Shown here: positions 28,487-36,342 of the stretch, piece by piece
How positions within the stretch are numbered: position 1 is the stretch's first letter
Layout of the letters: each line of letters begins with the position of its first letter
From: Actinobacillus succinogenes 130Z
GTDB lineage: Bacteria; Pseudomonadota; Gammaproteobacteria; Enterobacterales; Pasteurellaceae
DNA length: 64,000 bases
Assembly: GCF_000017245.1 (NCBI RefSeq)
Contig: NC_009655.1
Coordinates: forward strand, 1,302,001-1,366,000
Direction of reading: 5' to 3'
Position numbers and translations under genes: made by a program
Notes under the pieces: generated by a model
Database searches by the model: none
What the model saw: the letters and a program-made list of their open reading frames with translations, nothing else
What the model was told of the DNA's origin: nothing

Positions 28487-29433
28487 TTATTCTCTATTTT
28501 TTTGTTTTTTAATAATAAATCTTGGTCTTTGTTTTGTTTCTGAATAAATGCGTCCTATATATTCGCCTAAAACTCCGATTCCAATAAGTTGGATACCACC
28601 TAAAAATAAAATAGAAACCATTATTGACGGATAACCAGCGACGTTATTTCCCCAAACTAATTTTCTAATAATAAGCTCTGAACCATAGATAAAACTAAAG
28701 GATGCTATAATAAAACCTATATATGTCCATAATCGCAGTGGGACGGTACTAAATGATGTAATACCTTCCAGAGCGAGATTCCATAATTTCCATCCGTTAA
28801 ATTTGGTTTTGCCTGCAACCCGTTCAGCTCGTGTATATTCGACAATAGCTGTATTAAATCCTACCCAACTTAATATTCCTTTCATGAATAATTGACGTTC
28901 GGGTAATTGGATGATTGCATCTACAACTTCTCTAGACATTAATCTAAAGTCTCCAACATTTTCTTCAATTTTTAATGTGGAAATTTTATTGTGTAATTTA
29001 TAGAAATATTCAGCGGTTTTACGCTTAAGGTAACTATCACTTGGACGATTGGTTCTTTTAGCAAGGACAACATCAAATCCTTCCTGATATTTAGAAATAA
29101 GTTGTGGTATGACAGAAATAGGATCTTGCAGATCAACATCAATAGGTATTACTACATCCCCGCTAGCAGTTTCTAAACCGGCAAAAAGAGCAGCTTCTTT
29201 TCCAAAATTTCTTGATAAGTCAATTAATTTGAGAGATATTTTGCGGATTGCGGATTGCGGATTGCGGATTGCAGGTTTTGTAAAACAGACAGTGTATTAT
29301 CGGTACTGCCGTCATTAATAAAAATTAGTTCTAAATTATAAGATGCTAAATCAGGTGATTTACAAATTTCTCTGTAAAAAATCGGAATAGTGTCTTCTTC
29401 ATTTAAAACGGGTATAACAAGAGATATATTCAT
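28487..29433 (-). CDS. gtrB: Bactoprenol glucosyl transferase GtrB, frame-split by a 7-bp tandem repeat (phase-variable, OFF)
   Basis: Two frames together cover a full GtrB (about 315 codons). The N-terminal part from 29433 has the GT-A start ISLVIPVLNEEDTIP and FINDGSTDNT. It then runs through the heptanucleotide repeat and stops at 29224. The rest is open in another frame from the repeat to 28487: LSRNFGKEAALFAGL, IPIDVDLQDP, KIEENVGDFRLMSREVV, then two membrane helices. Distance between the two frames is 2 mod 3, so one more 7-bp unit, or two fewer, joins them. No other stop interrupts the second frame. GtrB loads glucose from UDP-glucose onto undecaprenyl phosphate. Alternatives are a simple sequencing slip or a fixed pseudogene. 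Confidence 0.88.
29241..29272. repeat. Heptanucleotide tandem repeat inside gtrB
   Basis: Four perfect TTGCGGA units (TCCGCAA on the coding strand) plus a partial TTGC. Unit length 7 is not a multiple of 3, so slippage shifts the frame of gtrB. Confidence 0.95.
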
Positions 29434-29436
29434 GTG

Positions 29437-29865
29437 TTAAGACCTAAAAATAAACCATTTTGATGATATAAAATTGATCAGCATACCAGTGATACTGCCA
29501 ATCGCCACTCCTAAAATAGGATACGTTATTATAAGTTGATAACGTAAGGAAATATAGTATGAAATTAAATTAACAAGTCCTCCTATAATCATAGCGAAGA
29601 AATAATAGAGAAATTCTATAGCGATATTTCGTTCTTTTTTAGTTTTAAATGTAATTGTTCGATTGAATAACCAAGTAGTAATAACGGCTGCTGTAAAAGA
29701 TAGTAATCTTCCTTGATATAATCCTAAGGAATCTTTAAATAAATAAAGGATTGACGTATCGACAACAAATCCCAATATTCCGGAGATACCAAAAACTAAA
29801 AATTGATGAATAGTAAAAAAATTTATTTTTTGTAGCAAGTTTATTTTCTCTCCTATGTAATACAT
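29437..29865 (-). CDS. gtrA: GtrA-family flippase
   Basis: 142 residues, four membrane helices, GtrA family (QFLVFGISGILGFVVDTSIL; TFKTKK between helices 2 and 3; FISSKWFIFRS at the C-terminus). GtrA is thought to flip undecaprenyl-phosphate-glucose to the periplasmic face. It is the first gene of the cluster and ends 3 bp before gtrB. The start at 29865 has only a weak ribosome site; a TTG a few codons later, behind GGAGAG, is possible. Confidence 0.88.
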   Translation of the reverse strand: MYYIGEKINLLQKINFFTIHQFLVFGISGILGFVVDTSILYLFKDSLGLYQGRLLSFTAAVITTWLFNRTITFKTKKERNIAIEFLYYFFAMIIGGLVNLISYYISLRYQLIITYPILGVAIGSITGMLINFISSKWFIFRS

Positions 29866-29905
29866 TGTTTATATCGGTAAATAAAAATATTTTTGTCAAA
29901 TTAAC

Positions 29906-29911
29906 ATTATA
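29906..29911 (-). promoter_or_regulatory. Possible -10 of the gtr operon
   Basis: TATAAT on the minus strand, about 40 bp before gtrA. The candidate -35 (TTGCTA) is 15 bp away. A separate TTGACA lies at 29894-29899. No GATC cluster of the Salmonella gtr type is seen. Confidence 0.35.
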
Positions 29912-29930
29912 TGGCTCTAATTTATATAGC

Positions 29931-29970
29931 AAGTGCGGTCAAAAAACATTCAATTTTTTGACTGCACTTT
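29931..29970. terminator. USS-pair terminator, right border of the gtr island
   Basis: AAGTGCGGTCAAAAAACATT and its inverted partner ending in GACTGCACTTT. The loop is the same as at 26919-26962. It lies just after the stop of dolP (minus strand). Confidence 0.88.
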
Positions 29971-29994
29971 GTTTTTATCCGATTATCCGTTCGT

Positions 29995-30582
29995 TTAGTC
30001 GAGATATTTGAACACTTTCACCACACGGGTGACGCCGGCAATATTGCGTGCCACTTCCGCCGCGGCATTGCCCTGTTCTTGCGTGACATTTCCCATCAGG
30101 TATACCTGACTGTTTTCGGTAATCACTTTCACATCGGTGGTTTTCACGGAAGAATTGACTAACATTTTGGATTTCACCTGACTGGTGATCCAGCTGTCTT
30201 TTGACCGTTGAGTTAAGTCGATTACCGGACCGACGGTCATTTCGTTGTAAATAGATTCCGCGTTCACGCCTTCCACACCTTTGGCTAAATTGGTGGCGGT
30301 TTCTTTGGCAGTATCCGTCGGTACTTGTCCGATTAACAATAAGCGGTTACTGTAAGACACGACGACTACTCGTCCTTCGGCCTTAATCTGTTCGTCTTTG
30401 GTAACGGCGTTGTAGACTTTGAATTCTAAGGTTTCATCGTCCAGTTGGGTACCGGCGGAGCGGGGATCCGTCGCGACTTTTGTACCCACGGCCGTCCCGC
30501 CTACCAATGCGGCGACACAGCCCTGCAACATTAATGCCGAAAGCCCGATAAAAGCGAATTTTTTAAATTGTTTGATAGTCAT
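29995..30582 (-). CDS. dolP: Outer-membrane lipoprotein with two BON domains (DolP/YraP)
   Basis: 195 residues. Lipoprotein signal with lipobox LMLQGC (Cys22), then two BON domains (about residues 50-115 and 125-195; NRLLLIGQVPTDTAKETATN and NSQVYLMGNVTQEQGNAAAE). This matches E. coli DolP in length and layout. DolP sits in the inner leaflet of the outer membrane, binds anionic phospholipid and supports envelope integrity and BAM activity. Expressed alone here. Ends 25 bp from the gtr-island hairpin. Confidence 0.93.
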   Translation of the reverse strand: MTIKQFKKFAFIGLSALMLQGCVAALVGGTAVGTKVATDPRSAGTQLDDETLEFKVYNAVTKDEQIKAEGRVVVVSYSNRLLLIGQVPTDTAKETATNLAKGVEGVNAESIYNEMTVGPVIDLTQRSKDSWITSQVKSKMLVNSSVKTTDVKVITENSQVYLMGNVTQEQGNAAAEVARNIAGVTRVVKVFKYLD

Positions 30583-30845
30583 AAATTATCTTCTCCGATA
30601 AAACACCAGCCGTTAGTTTGCTGCCAAAGGGAAAACTTGTCAACTTTTTACTGTATCGTCGGAGGCGCGGAAACAAACCGAGCCGATCTGCCGGAGAGGA
30701 AAAATCCTGAAAAGATGGCGGATTTTACCCAAAATCGTATATCTGATTTTCGGGGGGTATCAGTGTTTTCATTCGCGTTATCAACGGGTAAAAAACATTG
30801 TTTTTCCGACCGCACTTTTAGGAAAAATACATCGCAGTTTAATTG

Positions 30846-30863
30846 GGAATTTGTTAAAATTCC
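30846..30863. promoter_or_regulatory. Palindrome upstream of the purine permease gene
   Basis: GGAATTT-GTTA-AAATTCC is an exact 7-bp inverted repeat 34 bp before the start codon, in the promoter zone. It could be an operator. The rest of the 314-bp gap (30583-30896) holds one USS and no gene that I can support. Confidence 0.35.
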
Positions 30864-30896
30864 GATTTAATTTCTTTATTTAAAAGTGAACCAATC

Positions 30897-32207
30897 ATGC
30901 AAAATCAATCTTTCCTTTCCCGTTTTTTTCAGTTCAATGAAAAACATACCACCACCAAAACGGAAATTGTGGCGGGCATCACCACGTTTTTTACGATGGT
31001 ATATATTGTCTTTGTGAATCCGTCAATTTTGGGCGACGCCGGCATGGACAAACAGGTAGTATTTGTGACCACTTGTTTGATTGCCGGTTTCGGTACGTTA
31101 GCTATGGGGCTATTCAGTAATTTGCCGATCGCGCTGGCGCCGGCTATGGGGCTGAATGCCTTTTTCGCCTATGTGGTGGTGGCGAAACTGGGTTATTCCT
31201 GGGAGATCGGCATGGGGGCGATTTTCTGGGGGTCTATCGGTCTGTTTTTGCTCACTTTGTTTCAAATCCGTTATTGGTTAATGGCGTCGATTCCGCTTGG
31301 GTTGCGGGTGGGAATCGGTGCGGGCATCGGTTTTTTTATCGCTTTAATCGGTTTTAAAAATATGGGACTGGTTGTGGCGAATCCGGCAACCTTGGTGGCA
31401 TTGGGCGAGCTGCATGATCCGAAAGTGCTGCTGGGGATTCTCGGCTTTTTCATCATTACCGTGTTAGCGGCGCGCAATATTTATTCCGGGGTGTTGATTT
31501 CCATTGTGGTGGTGACGGGATTAGCGTTATGTTTGGATCCGGCGGTACGGTTCCACGGGGTGATATCGATGCCGCCGAGTTTGGATGCCGTCGTGGGCAA
31601 AGTGGATATCGCCGGTGCGTTGGACGGTGCGTTACTGGGGATTATTTTTTCATTTCTGCTGGTAAATTTATTCGATTCTTCCGGTACGTTATTAGGTGTG
31701 ACCGATAAAGCGGGCATCAGCGACGAAAGAGGTCGTTTCCCGAAAATGCGTCAGGCATTGTTTGTGGACAGTTTGAGCGGCGTCGCGGGATCTTACGTGG
31801 GCACCTCCGCCATCAGTACTTATGTGGAAAGCGGTGCGGGCGTATCCGTCGGCGGCAGAACGGGTTTGACGGCGGTTGTAGTCGGCTTGTTATTTCTGTT
31901 AACTATTTTCTTCTCGCCGTTGGCGGGATTGGTACCGGCCTATGCCACTGCCGGGGCGTTGGTTTATGTGGGTATTTTAATGGCCTCCAGCCTGATTAAA
32001 GTACATTGGGAAGATTTAACCGAAGCTACGCCGGCATTTATCACCGCCGCTATGATGCCGTTTACCTATTCCATTACGGAAGGCATTGCATTCGGCTTTA
32101 TCAGTTATTGCGTGATGAAAACCTGCACCGGACGTGTTCGCGAGGTAAATGGGCCGGTTTGGGTCGTGGCCATTCTGTTTTTGATTAAATTCATTTGGGT
32201 GGGATAA
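30897..32207 (+). CDS. NCS2 / AzgA-type purine permease (adenine or guanine/hypoxanthine)
   Basis: 436 residues, 12-14 membrane helices. The AzgA-like subgroup of NCS2 is shown by TEIVAGITTFFTMVYIVFVNP at the N-terminus, LAPAMGLNAFFAYVV, LLVNLFDSSGTLLGVT and GTSAISTYVESGAGVSVGGRTG. Members in E. coli (AdeP/PurP, GhxP/GhxQ) take up purine bases with protons. Which base is used here cannot be told. Followed 19 bp later by ychN. No PurR box was found upstream, unlike codBA. Confidence 0.92.
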   Translation: MQNQSFLSRFFQFNEKHTTTKTEIVAGITTFFTMVYIVFVNPSILGDAGMDKQVVFVTTCLIAGFGTLAMGLFSNLPIALAPAMGLNAFFAYVVVAKLGYSWEIGMGAIFWGSIGLFLLTLFQIRYWLMASIPLGLRVGIGAGIGFFIALIGFKNMGLVVANPATLVALGELHDPKVLLGILGFFIITVLAARNIYSGVLISIVVVTGLALCLDPAVRFHGVISMPPSLDAVVGKVDIAGALDGALLGIIFSFLLVNLFDSSGTLLGVTDKAGISDERGRFPKMRQALFVDSLSGVAGSYVGTSAISTYVESGAGVSVGGRTGLTAVVVGLLFLLTIFFSPLAGLVPAYATAGALVYVGILMASSLIKVHWEDLTEATPAFITAAMMPFTYSITEGIAFGFISYCVMKTCTGRVREVNGPVWVVAILFLIKFIWVG

Positions 32208-32226
32208 ATCCGCTAAGGAGAACCGT

Positions 32227-32583
32227 ATGCAAAAGTTATTGTTCATTATTCATGCCGCCCCTTACGGCAATGAAAGTTTTTTCAGCGGCTTGCGTCTGGC
32301 GTTACAGATTCAGGAACAGCATAAAAGTGCGGTCGATTTGAAGCTGTTTTTAATGTCCGATGCGGTGGCGGGCGGATTGGCGAAACAGAATCCGGCGGAG
32401 GGTTATCACATTCAGCAAATGCTGGAAATTCTGACGACACAGGGCGCCGCCGTCAAATTATGTAAAACCTGTACCGATTCGCGCGGTATGACGGATCTTG
32501 CTTTAGCCGACGGCGTGGAAATCGGTACGTTGGTCGAACTCGCCGATTGGTCGGTAGAGGCGGATAAAGTCTTTAATTTTTAA
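32227..32583 (+). CDS. ychN: DsrE/F-like sulfur-relay-fold protein YchN
   Basis: 118 residues nearly colinear with E. coli YchN (117). Conserved segments are LFLMSDAV, EGYHIQQMLEILT and KLCKTCTDSRGM, the last with the two cysteines near the presumed active site, and VEIGTLVELADWSVEADKV at the C-terminus. DsrE/F proteins are small hexamer-forming proteins linked to sulfur transfer; YchN's own function is unproven. AAGGAG precedes the start; probably cotranscribed with the permease gene. Confidence 0.93.
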   Translation: MQKLLFIIHAAPYGNESFFSGLRLALQIQEQHKSAVDLKLFLMSDAVAGGLAKQNPAEGYHIQQMLEILTTQGAAVKLCKTCTDSRGMTDLALADGVEIGTLVELADWSVEADKVFNF

Positions 32584-32658
32584 CCGACGAATTGAGTCAA
32601 GGGGGAAATGAAATCCCCCTTATTTGTACGACTGAAATCTATGGTATGAGATAAATCT

Positions 32659-35600
32659 ATGCCGGTTCAACATTTAAATCCAATTAGTACACCGTTGCAA
32701 ACTACAACATTGATTGAAGCGTCCGCCGGTACCGGCAAAACCTTTACCATGGCGTCGTTGTATCTGCGTTTACTGTTGCAGGCGGGGGACAATGCCTTTT
32801 CGGTACCGTTGACGGTGGAACAGATTCTGGTGGTCACCTTTACCGAAGCGTCGACCGAAGAACTGAAGGAGCGCATTCGCGCCCGTATTCATCTGGCGAA
32901 AGCGCAATTTGCCGCTTACCGAGAAACGCAGGATTTAACCGTGTTTCTCAATACGGATAACGAGTTTCTGGTGAAAGAAAACGGACAATTGACGGATCGT
33001 TTTCTGGCAAAATTGGATCCGAATGAGGCGTTTCGTCGCCTCGGCTTTGCCGAGCAGAATATGGATCTTGCCGCCGTTTACACCATTCACGGTTTTTGCC
33101 GTCGTATGTTAATGCAGTATGCGGTGAATTCCGGCATTCACTTTAACTTGGAGCTGGTGACGGACGAAACGGATTTATTGAACCGGCTGGCAAACGATTT
33201 TTGGCGGGAACAGTTTTACGGACAGTCTTTTGTCGTAACGGAATTTATTCACCGTAAACTGGAATCGCCGCAGCAGGTATTAAAAAAGATCCGCGCTTAT
33301 TTAAAAGGGGAAACTCTAAAAGTATCGGTAAACCGACCGCACTTGTTAACCATGTCCACCGCCGAATTTTTGCAACAGGAATTGGCGGTTCATTTAGCCG
33401 GTTCCGATAATATTCCTGACGAATTAAAATCCGCCTGGACGGATAATTTTGCTGAAATTTCCGCTTTATTTGAGGCGAATTATGCCGGCGCTTCAGTGTT
33501 TAACGGTAATAAATTCAAACGGGATTATTTTATTGCCCGCACGGCGAAAATTCAGGCGTGGGCGGACAGCGAACGCCGCGATATTCCCGACGAACTTTGG
33601 TATTTTACGCAGGATTATCTAAACGGCGCGGTATTAAAAGGCAAAACGGCGTTTAGTCATCCGTTTTTTGATTATTTAGCGGAACAAAAAGCCCGAATCG
33701 AAGCGGCGCAGACCCAACTGGATTTAGATGAAAAAATTCTATTGTTTCATTATTTGCGAACATTGAATGAACGATTATCGGCTTACAAGCGGCATCATCC
33801 GGAAAAGAGTTTTGACGATTTGCTGCGGCTGTTAAAAAACGCATTGCAATCGGAACGGGGCGAACAGTTGGCGACGTTCATTCGTCATCAATATCCTTTC
33901 GCGATGGTTGATGAATTTCAGGATACGGACGAACAGCAATATCAAATTTTTTCCGCTATTTATGTGAATCGGCCGGATTGCGGATTCATGATGATAGGCG
34001 ATCCGAAACAGGCGATTTATCAATTCCGCGGCGCCGATATATTTACTTATCTAAAAGCGGCGAAGGACGCCGAACAGGAGCGTTTCACCTTAAGCAAAAA
34101 TTATCGTTCCGACGGTAGTCTGATTCGGGCGGTGAACGGTTTGTTCGATTTTCCCGCCGCATTTATGTACGACGATATTCGGTTCGAGCCGGTGGCGGCG
34201 GGCAAAGATCAGGCGCACTTTGTGTGGCGGGGCGCACAACAGGCGCCGATGGCGTTTTATCTAGGCTCGCGCGAACAGGCGGCGGAATATTGTGCCGACA
34301 ATATTCGGCAGTGGTTAACAAGTGCGGATGAAAATCAGGCCGGATTTGTTATGGATACGGCGCAGGACAACGGCCGGAATCTTCGGCTTCGCCCTGAAAA
34401 TATTGCCGTGTTGGTGCGCAAGGGCAGTGATGCGGAGAAAATCAAATCCGCCCTGCAACGACGCGGTATCGCTTCCGTTTATTTGTCGGATCGCACCAAT
34501 GTTTTCGACTGTGCGGAGGCGCGGGAATTAGCGTTTATTCTGGCGGCCTGTCTTAATCCTTTCAGTGAACGTCATATTATGAATGCCTTGGCGACAGGTA
34601 TTTTTGCTTTTTCTATGGCGCAATTACAGCAAATTAAACGGCAGGCCGAATTACTGGACGGTTGGATGACGCGTTTCGAAGATTATCAGCGCATCTGGCG
34701 CCGGCAAGGCGTGTTGCCGATGTTGCACCGGATTTTTCTGGATAAAGGTAAACGGGGCGAGCAAGCCGATATCGTCGGACAAATTGCCGCTCAAGCCAAT
34801 GCGGAACGGCGTTTAACGGATTTATTGCATTTAGCCGAATTGCTGCAGGAAGCCGCCGTCTTACATGAAAGCGAATCCGCTTTATTGAGCTGGTTTGAAC
34901 GTCAGATTCAGGGGAAAGATCGGCAGGCGGAACAGCAAGTGCGGTTGGAAAGTGAACGGAATTTGGTGAAAATCGTCACCATCCATAAATCCAAAGGGCT
35001 GGAATACGATTTGGTGTGGCTGCCGTTTTTGGGGTTCGACGATGTGAAAAACCGGGATGAGATTTCCATCTTCCATGATAAAGACGCCGAGGCGCTGTGG
35101 GATATGAACGCGCGGCATCAGGATATATCGGCGAAAGAAAAACTGGCGGAGGAAATGCGTCTGTTATATGTGGCGCTGACGCGGGCAAAATATCAAGTGG
35201 CGATGGCATTACCGGCGGAATTCGGCGGCAAAAAGGAATCTTATTGGAATCCCGTTTGGTACGCTTTGAGCCGGGGCGAAATCGGCGACGGTATGAAAAT
35301 TACGGGTAAGGCGGAAAAACAAACGGCGGTTTTATTATCCGCTCATTTGGAGGCGGAAAATTATACGCTGGAAACTATCCCCGAAACCGTTTCCGGCGAT
35401 AAATGGCTGCCGCAGACGAATGCCGAAGTGTCCCTTTCGGCGGCAACCTTTACCGGTAAAATCGAACAAAATTGGGGCGTTACCAGTTTCACCGCATTAA
35501 GCCGAATGCATGAACAAAACCGGCGTTTTCACGGGGAAGAAAGTGCGGTCGAATTTACTGCGATTTTTGATGATGCGCTGGATTATGACGAACAACAGGA

Positions 35601-36342
35601 TGTGTTTTCACCGACTGATGAGGAGGCGAACGCTTTGTGGCGGAATTTGCCTGCGGAATACAGCCCGTTGGCATTAAAAGGCGGTGCAAAATTCGGGGTG
35701 ATTCTGCATCGCTTCTTCGAAAAACATGATTTTTCCCAACCCATTGAGGATGCCGAACTGCTTGCCCTTTGCCAAGGTTTGCAGCTGGACGAAACCTGGA
35801 TTCAGCCTTTAAAAATGTGGCTTGAAGCGGTGTTAACTACGCCGTTGTCGGCGGGCTTCAAATTAACGGACATCCGCCCGCAACATTGCTTGAAAGAAAT
35901 GCAATTCTATTTGAATTTAGACCGCACTTTTGACGTGAAAGCCTTTAATCTGCTGCTACGGCAATATCATCCGCTGTATCAGCAACCTTATCTGTTAGAT
36001 GATATTCGGGGCATGCTGCGCGGATTTATCGATCTGGTTTACCGCCACGACGGCAAATATTATCTGCTGGACTATAAAACCAATTTATTACCCGCATACA
36101 GTGAAGAACGTATTCGGACGGATATACAACAGCATTATTATGATTTGCAGTATTTGCTGTACAGCTTGGCGTTACATTGTTTTCTGCAACGGCGTCTGCC
36201 CGCTTATGATTACGAAACCCATTTCGGCGGCGTCATTTATGCTTACGTACGCGGCATGGACGGCAGCGGCAAGACGGGCGTTTTTACAACCCGTCCCGCC
36301 GCACGTTTGATTCGCGGATTGGAGGAATTGCTGCATGCTTAA
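32659..36342 (+). CDS. recB: Exodeoxyribonuclease V subunit beta (RecB)
   Basis: 1227 residues (E. coli 1180). N-terminal UvrD-type 3'-5' helicase with Walker A EASAGTGKTFTMASL (about residue 20), DEFQDTDEQQYQIF (motif II), GDPKQAIYQFRGADIF and, later, VTIHKSKGLEYDLVWLP and LLYVALTRAKYQ. The C-terminal RecB nuclease domain shows GFIDLVYRHDGKYYLLDYKT with the Asp and Lys of the active site. With RecC and RecD it unwinds and degrades DNA ends and loads RecA at Chi. recD overlaps its last 8 bp. recC is not in the window. Several USS copies lie inside the gene. Confidence 0.97.
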   Translation: MPVQHLNPISTPLQTTTLIEASAGTGKTFTMASLYLRLLLQAGDNAFSVPLTVEQILVVTFTEASTEELKERIRARIHLAKAQFAAYRETQDLTVFLNTDNEFLVKENGQLTDRFLAKLDPNEAFRRLGFAEQNMDLAAVYTIHGFCRRMLMQYAVNSGIHFNLELVTDETDLLNRLANDFWREQFYGQSFVVTEFIHRKLESPQQVLKKIRAYLKGETLKVSVNRPHLLTMSTAEFLQQELAVHLAGSDNIPDELKSAWTDNFAEISALFEANYAGASVFNGNKFKRDYFIARTAKIQAWADSERRDIPDELWYFTQDYLNGAVLKGKTAFSHPFFDYLAEQKARIEAAQTQLDLDEKILLFHYLRTLNERLSAYKRHHPEKSFDDLLRLLKNALQSERGEQLATFIRHQYPFAMVDEFQDTDEQQYQIFSAIYVNRPDCGFMMIGDPKQAIYQFRGADIFTYLKAAKDAEQERFTLSKNYRSDGSLIRAVNGLFDFPAAFMYDDIRFEPVAAGKDQAHFVWRGAQQAPMAFYLGSREQAAEYCADNIRQWLTSADENQAGFVMDTAQDNGRNLRLRPENIAVLVRKGSDAEKIKSALQRRGIASVYLSDRTNVFDCAEARELAFILAACLNPFSERHIMNALATGIFAFSMAQLQQIKRQAELLDGWMTRFEDYQRIWRRQGVLPMLHRIFLDKGKRGEQADIVGQIAAQANAERRLTDLLHLAELLQEAAVLHESESALLSWFERQIQGKDRQAEQQVRLESERNLVKIVTIHKSKGLEYDLVWLPFLGFDDVKNRDEISIFHDKDAEALWDMNARHQDISAKEKLAEEMRLLYVALTRAKYQVAMALPAEFGGKKESYWNPVWYALSRGEIGDGMKITGKAEKQTAVLLSAHLEAENYTLETIPETVSGDKWLPQTNAEVSLSAATFTGKIEQNWGVTSFTALSRMHEQNRRFHGEESAVEFTAIFDDALDYDEQQDVFSPTDEEANALWRNLPAEYSPLALKGGAKFGVILHRFFEKHDFSQPIEDAELLALCQGLQLDETWIQPLKMWLEAVLTTPLSAGFKLTDIRPQHCLKEMQFYLNLDRTFDVKAFNLLLRQYHPLYQQPYLLDDIRGMLRGFIDLVYRHDGKYYLLDYKTNLLPAYSEERIRTDIQQHYYDLQYLLYSLALHCFLQRRLPAYDYETHFGGVIYAYVRGMDGSGKTGVFTTRPAARLIRGLEELLHA

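Noticed and set aside
28487..29433. gtrB as an ordinary dead pseudogene
   Set aside because: The single frame break lies exactly at a 7-bp repeat and both frames are otherwise intact, which favours phase variation; not excluded without other strains.
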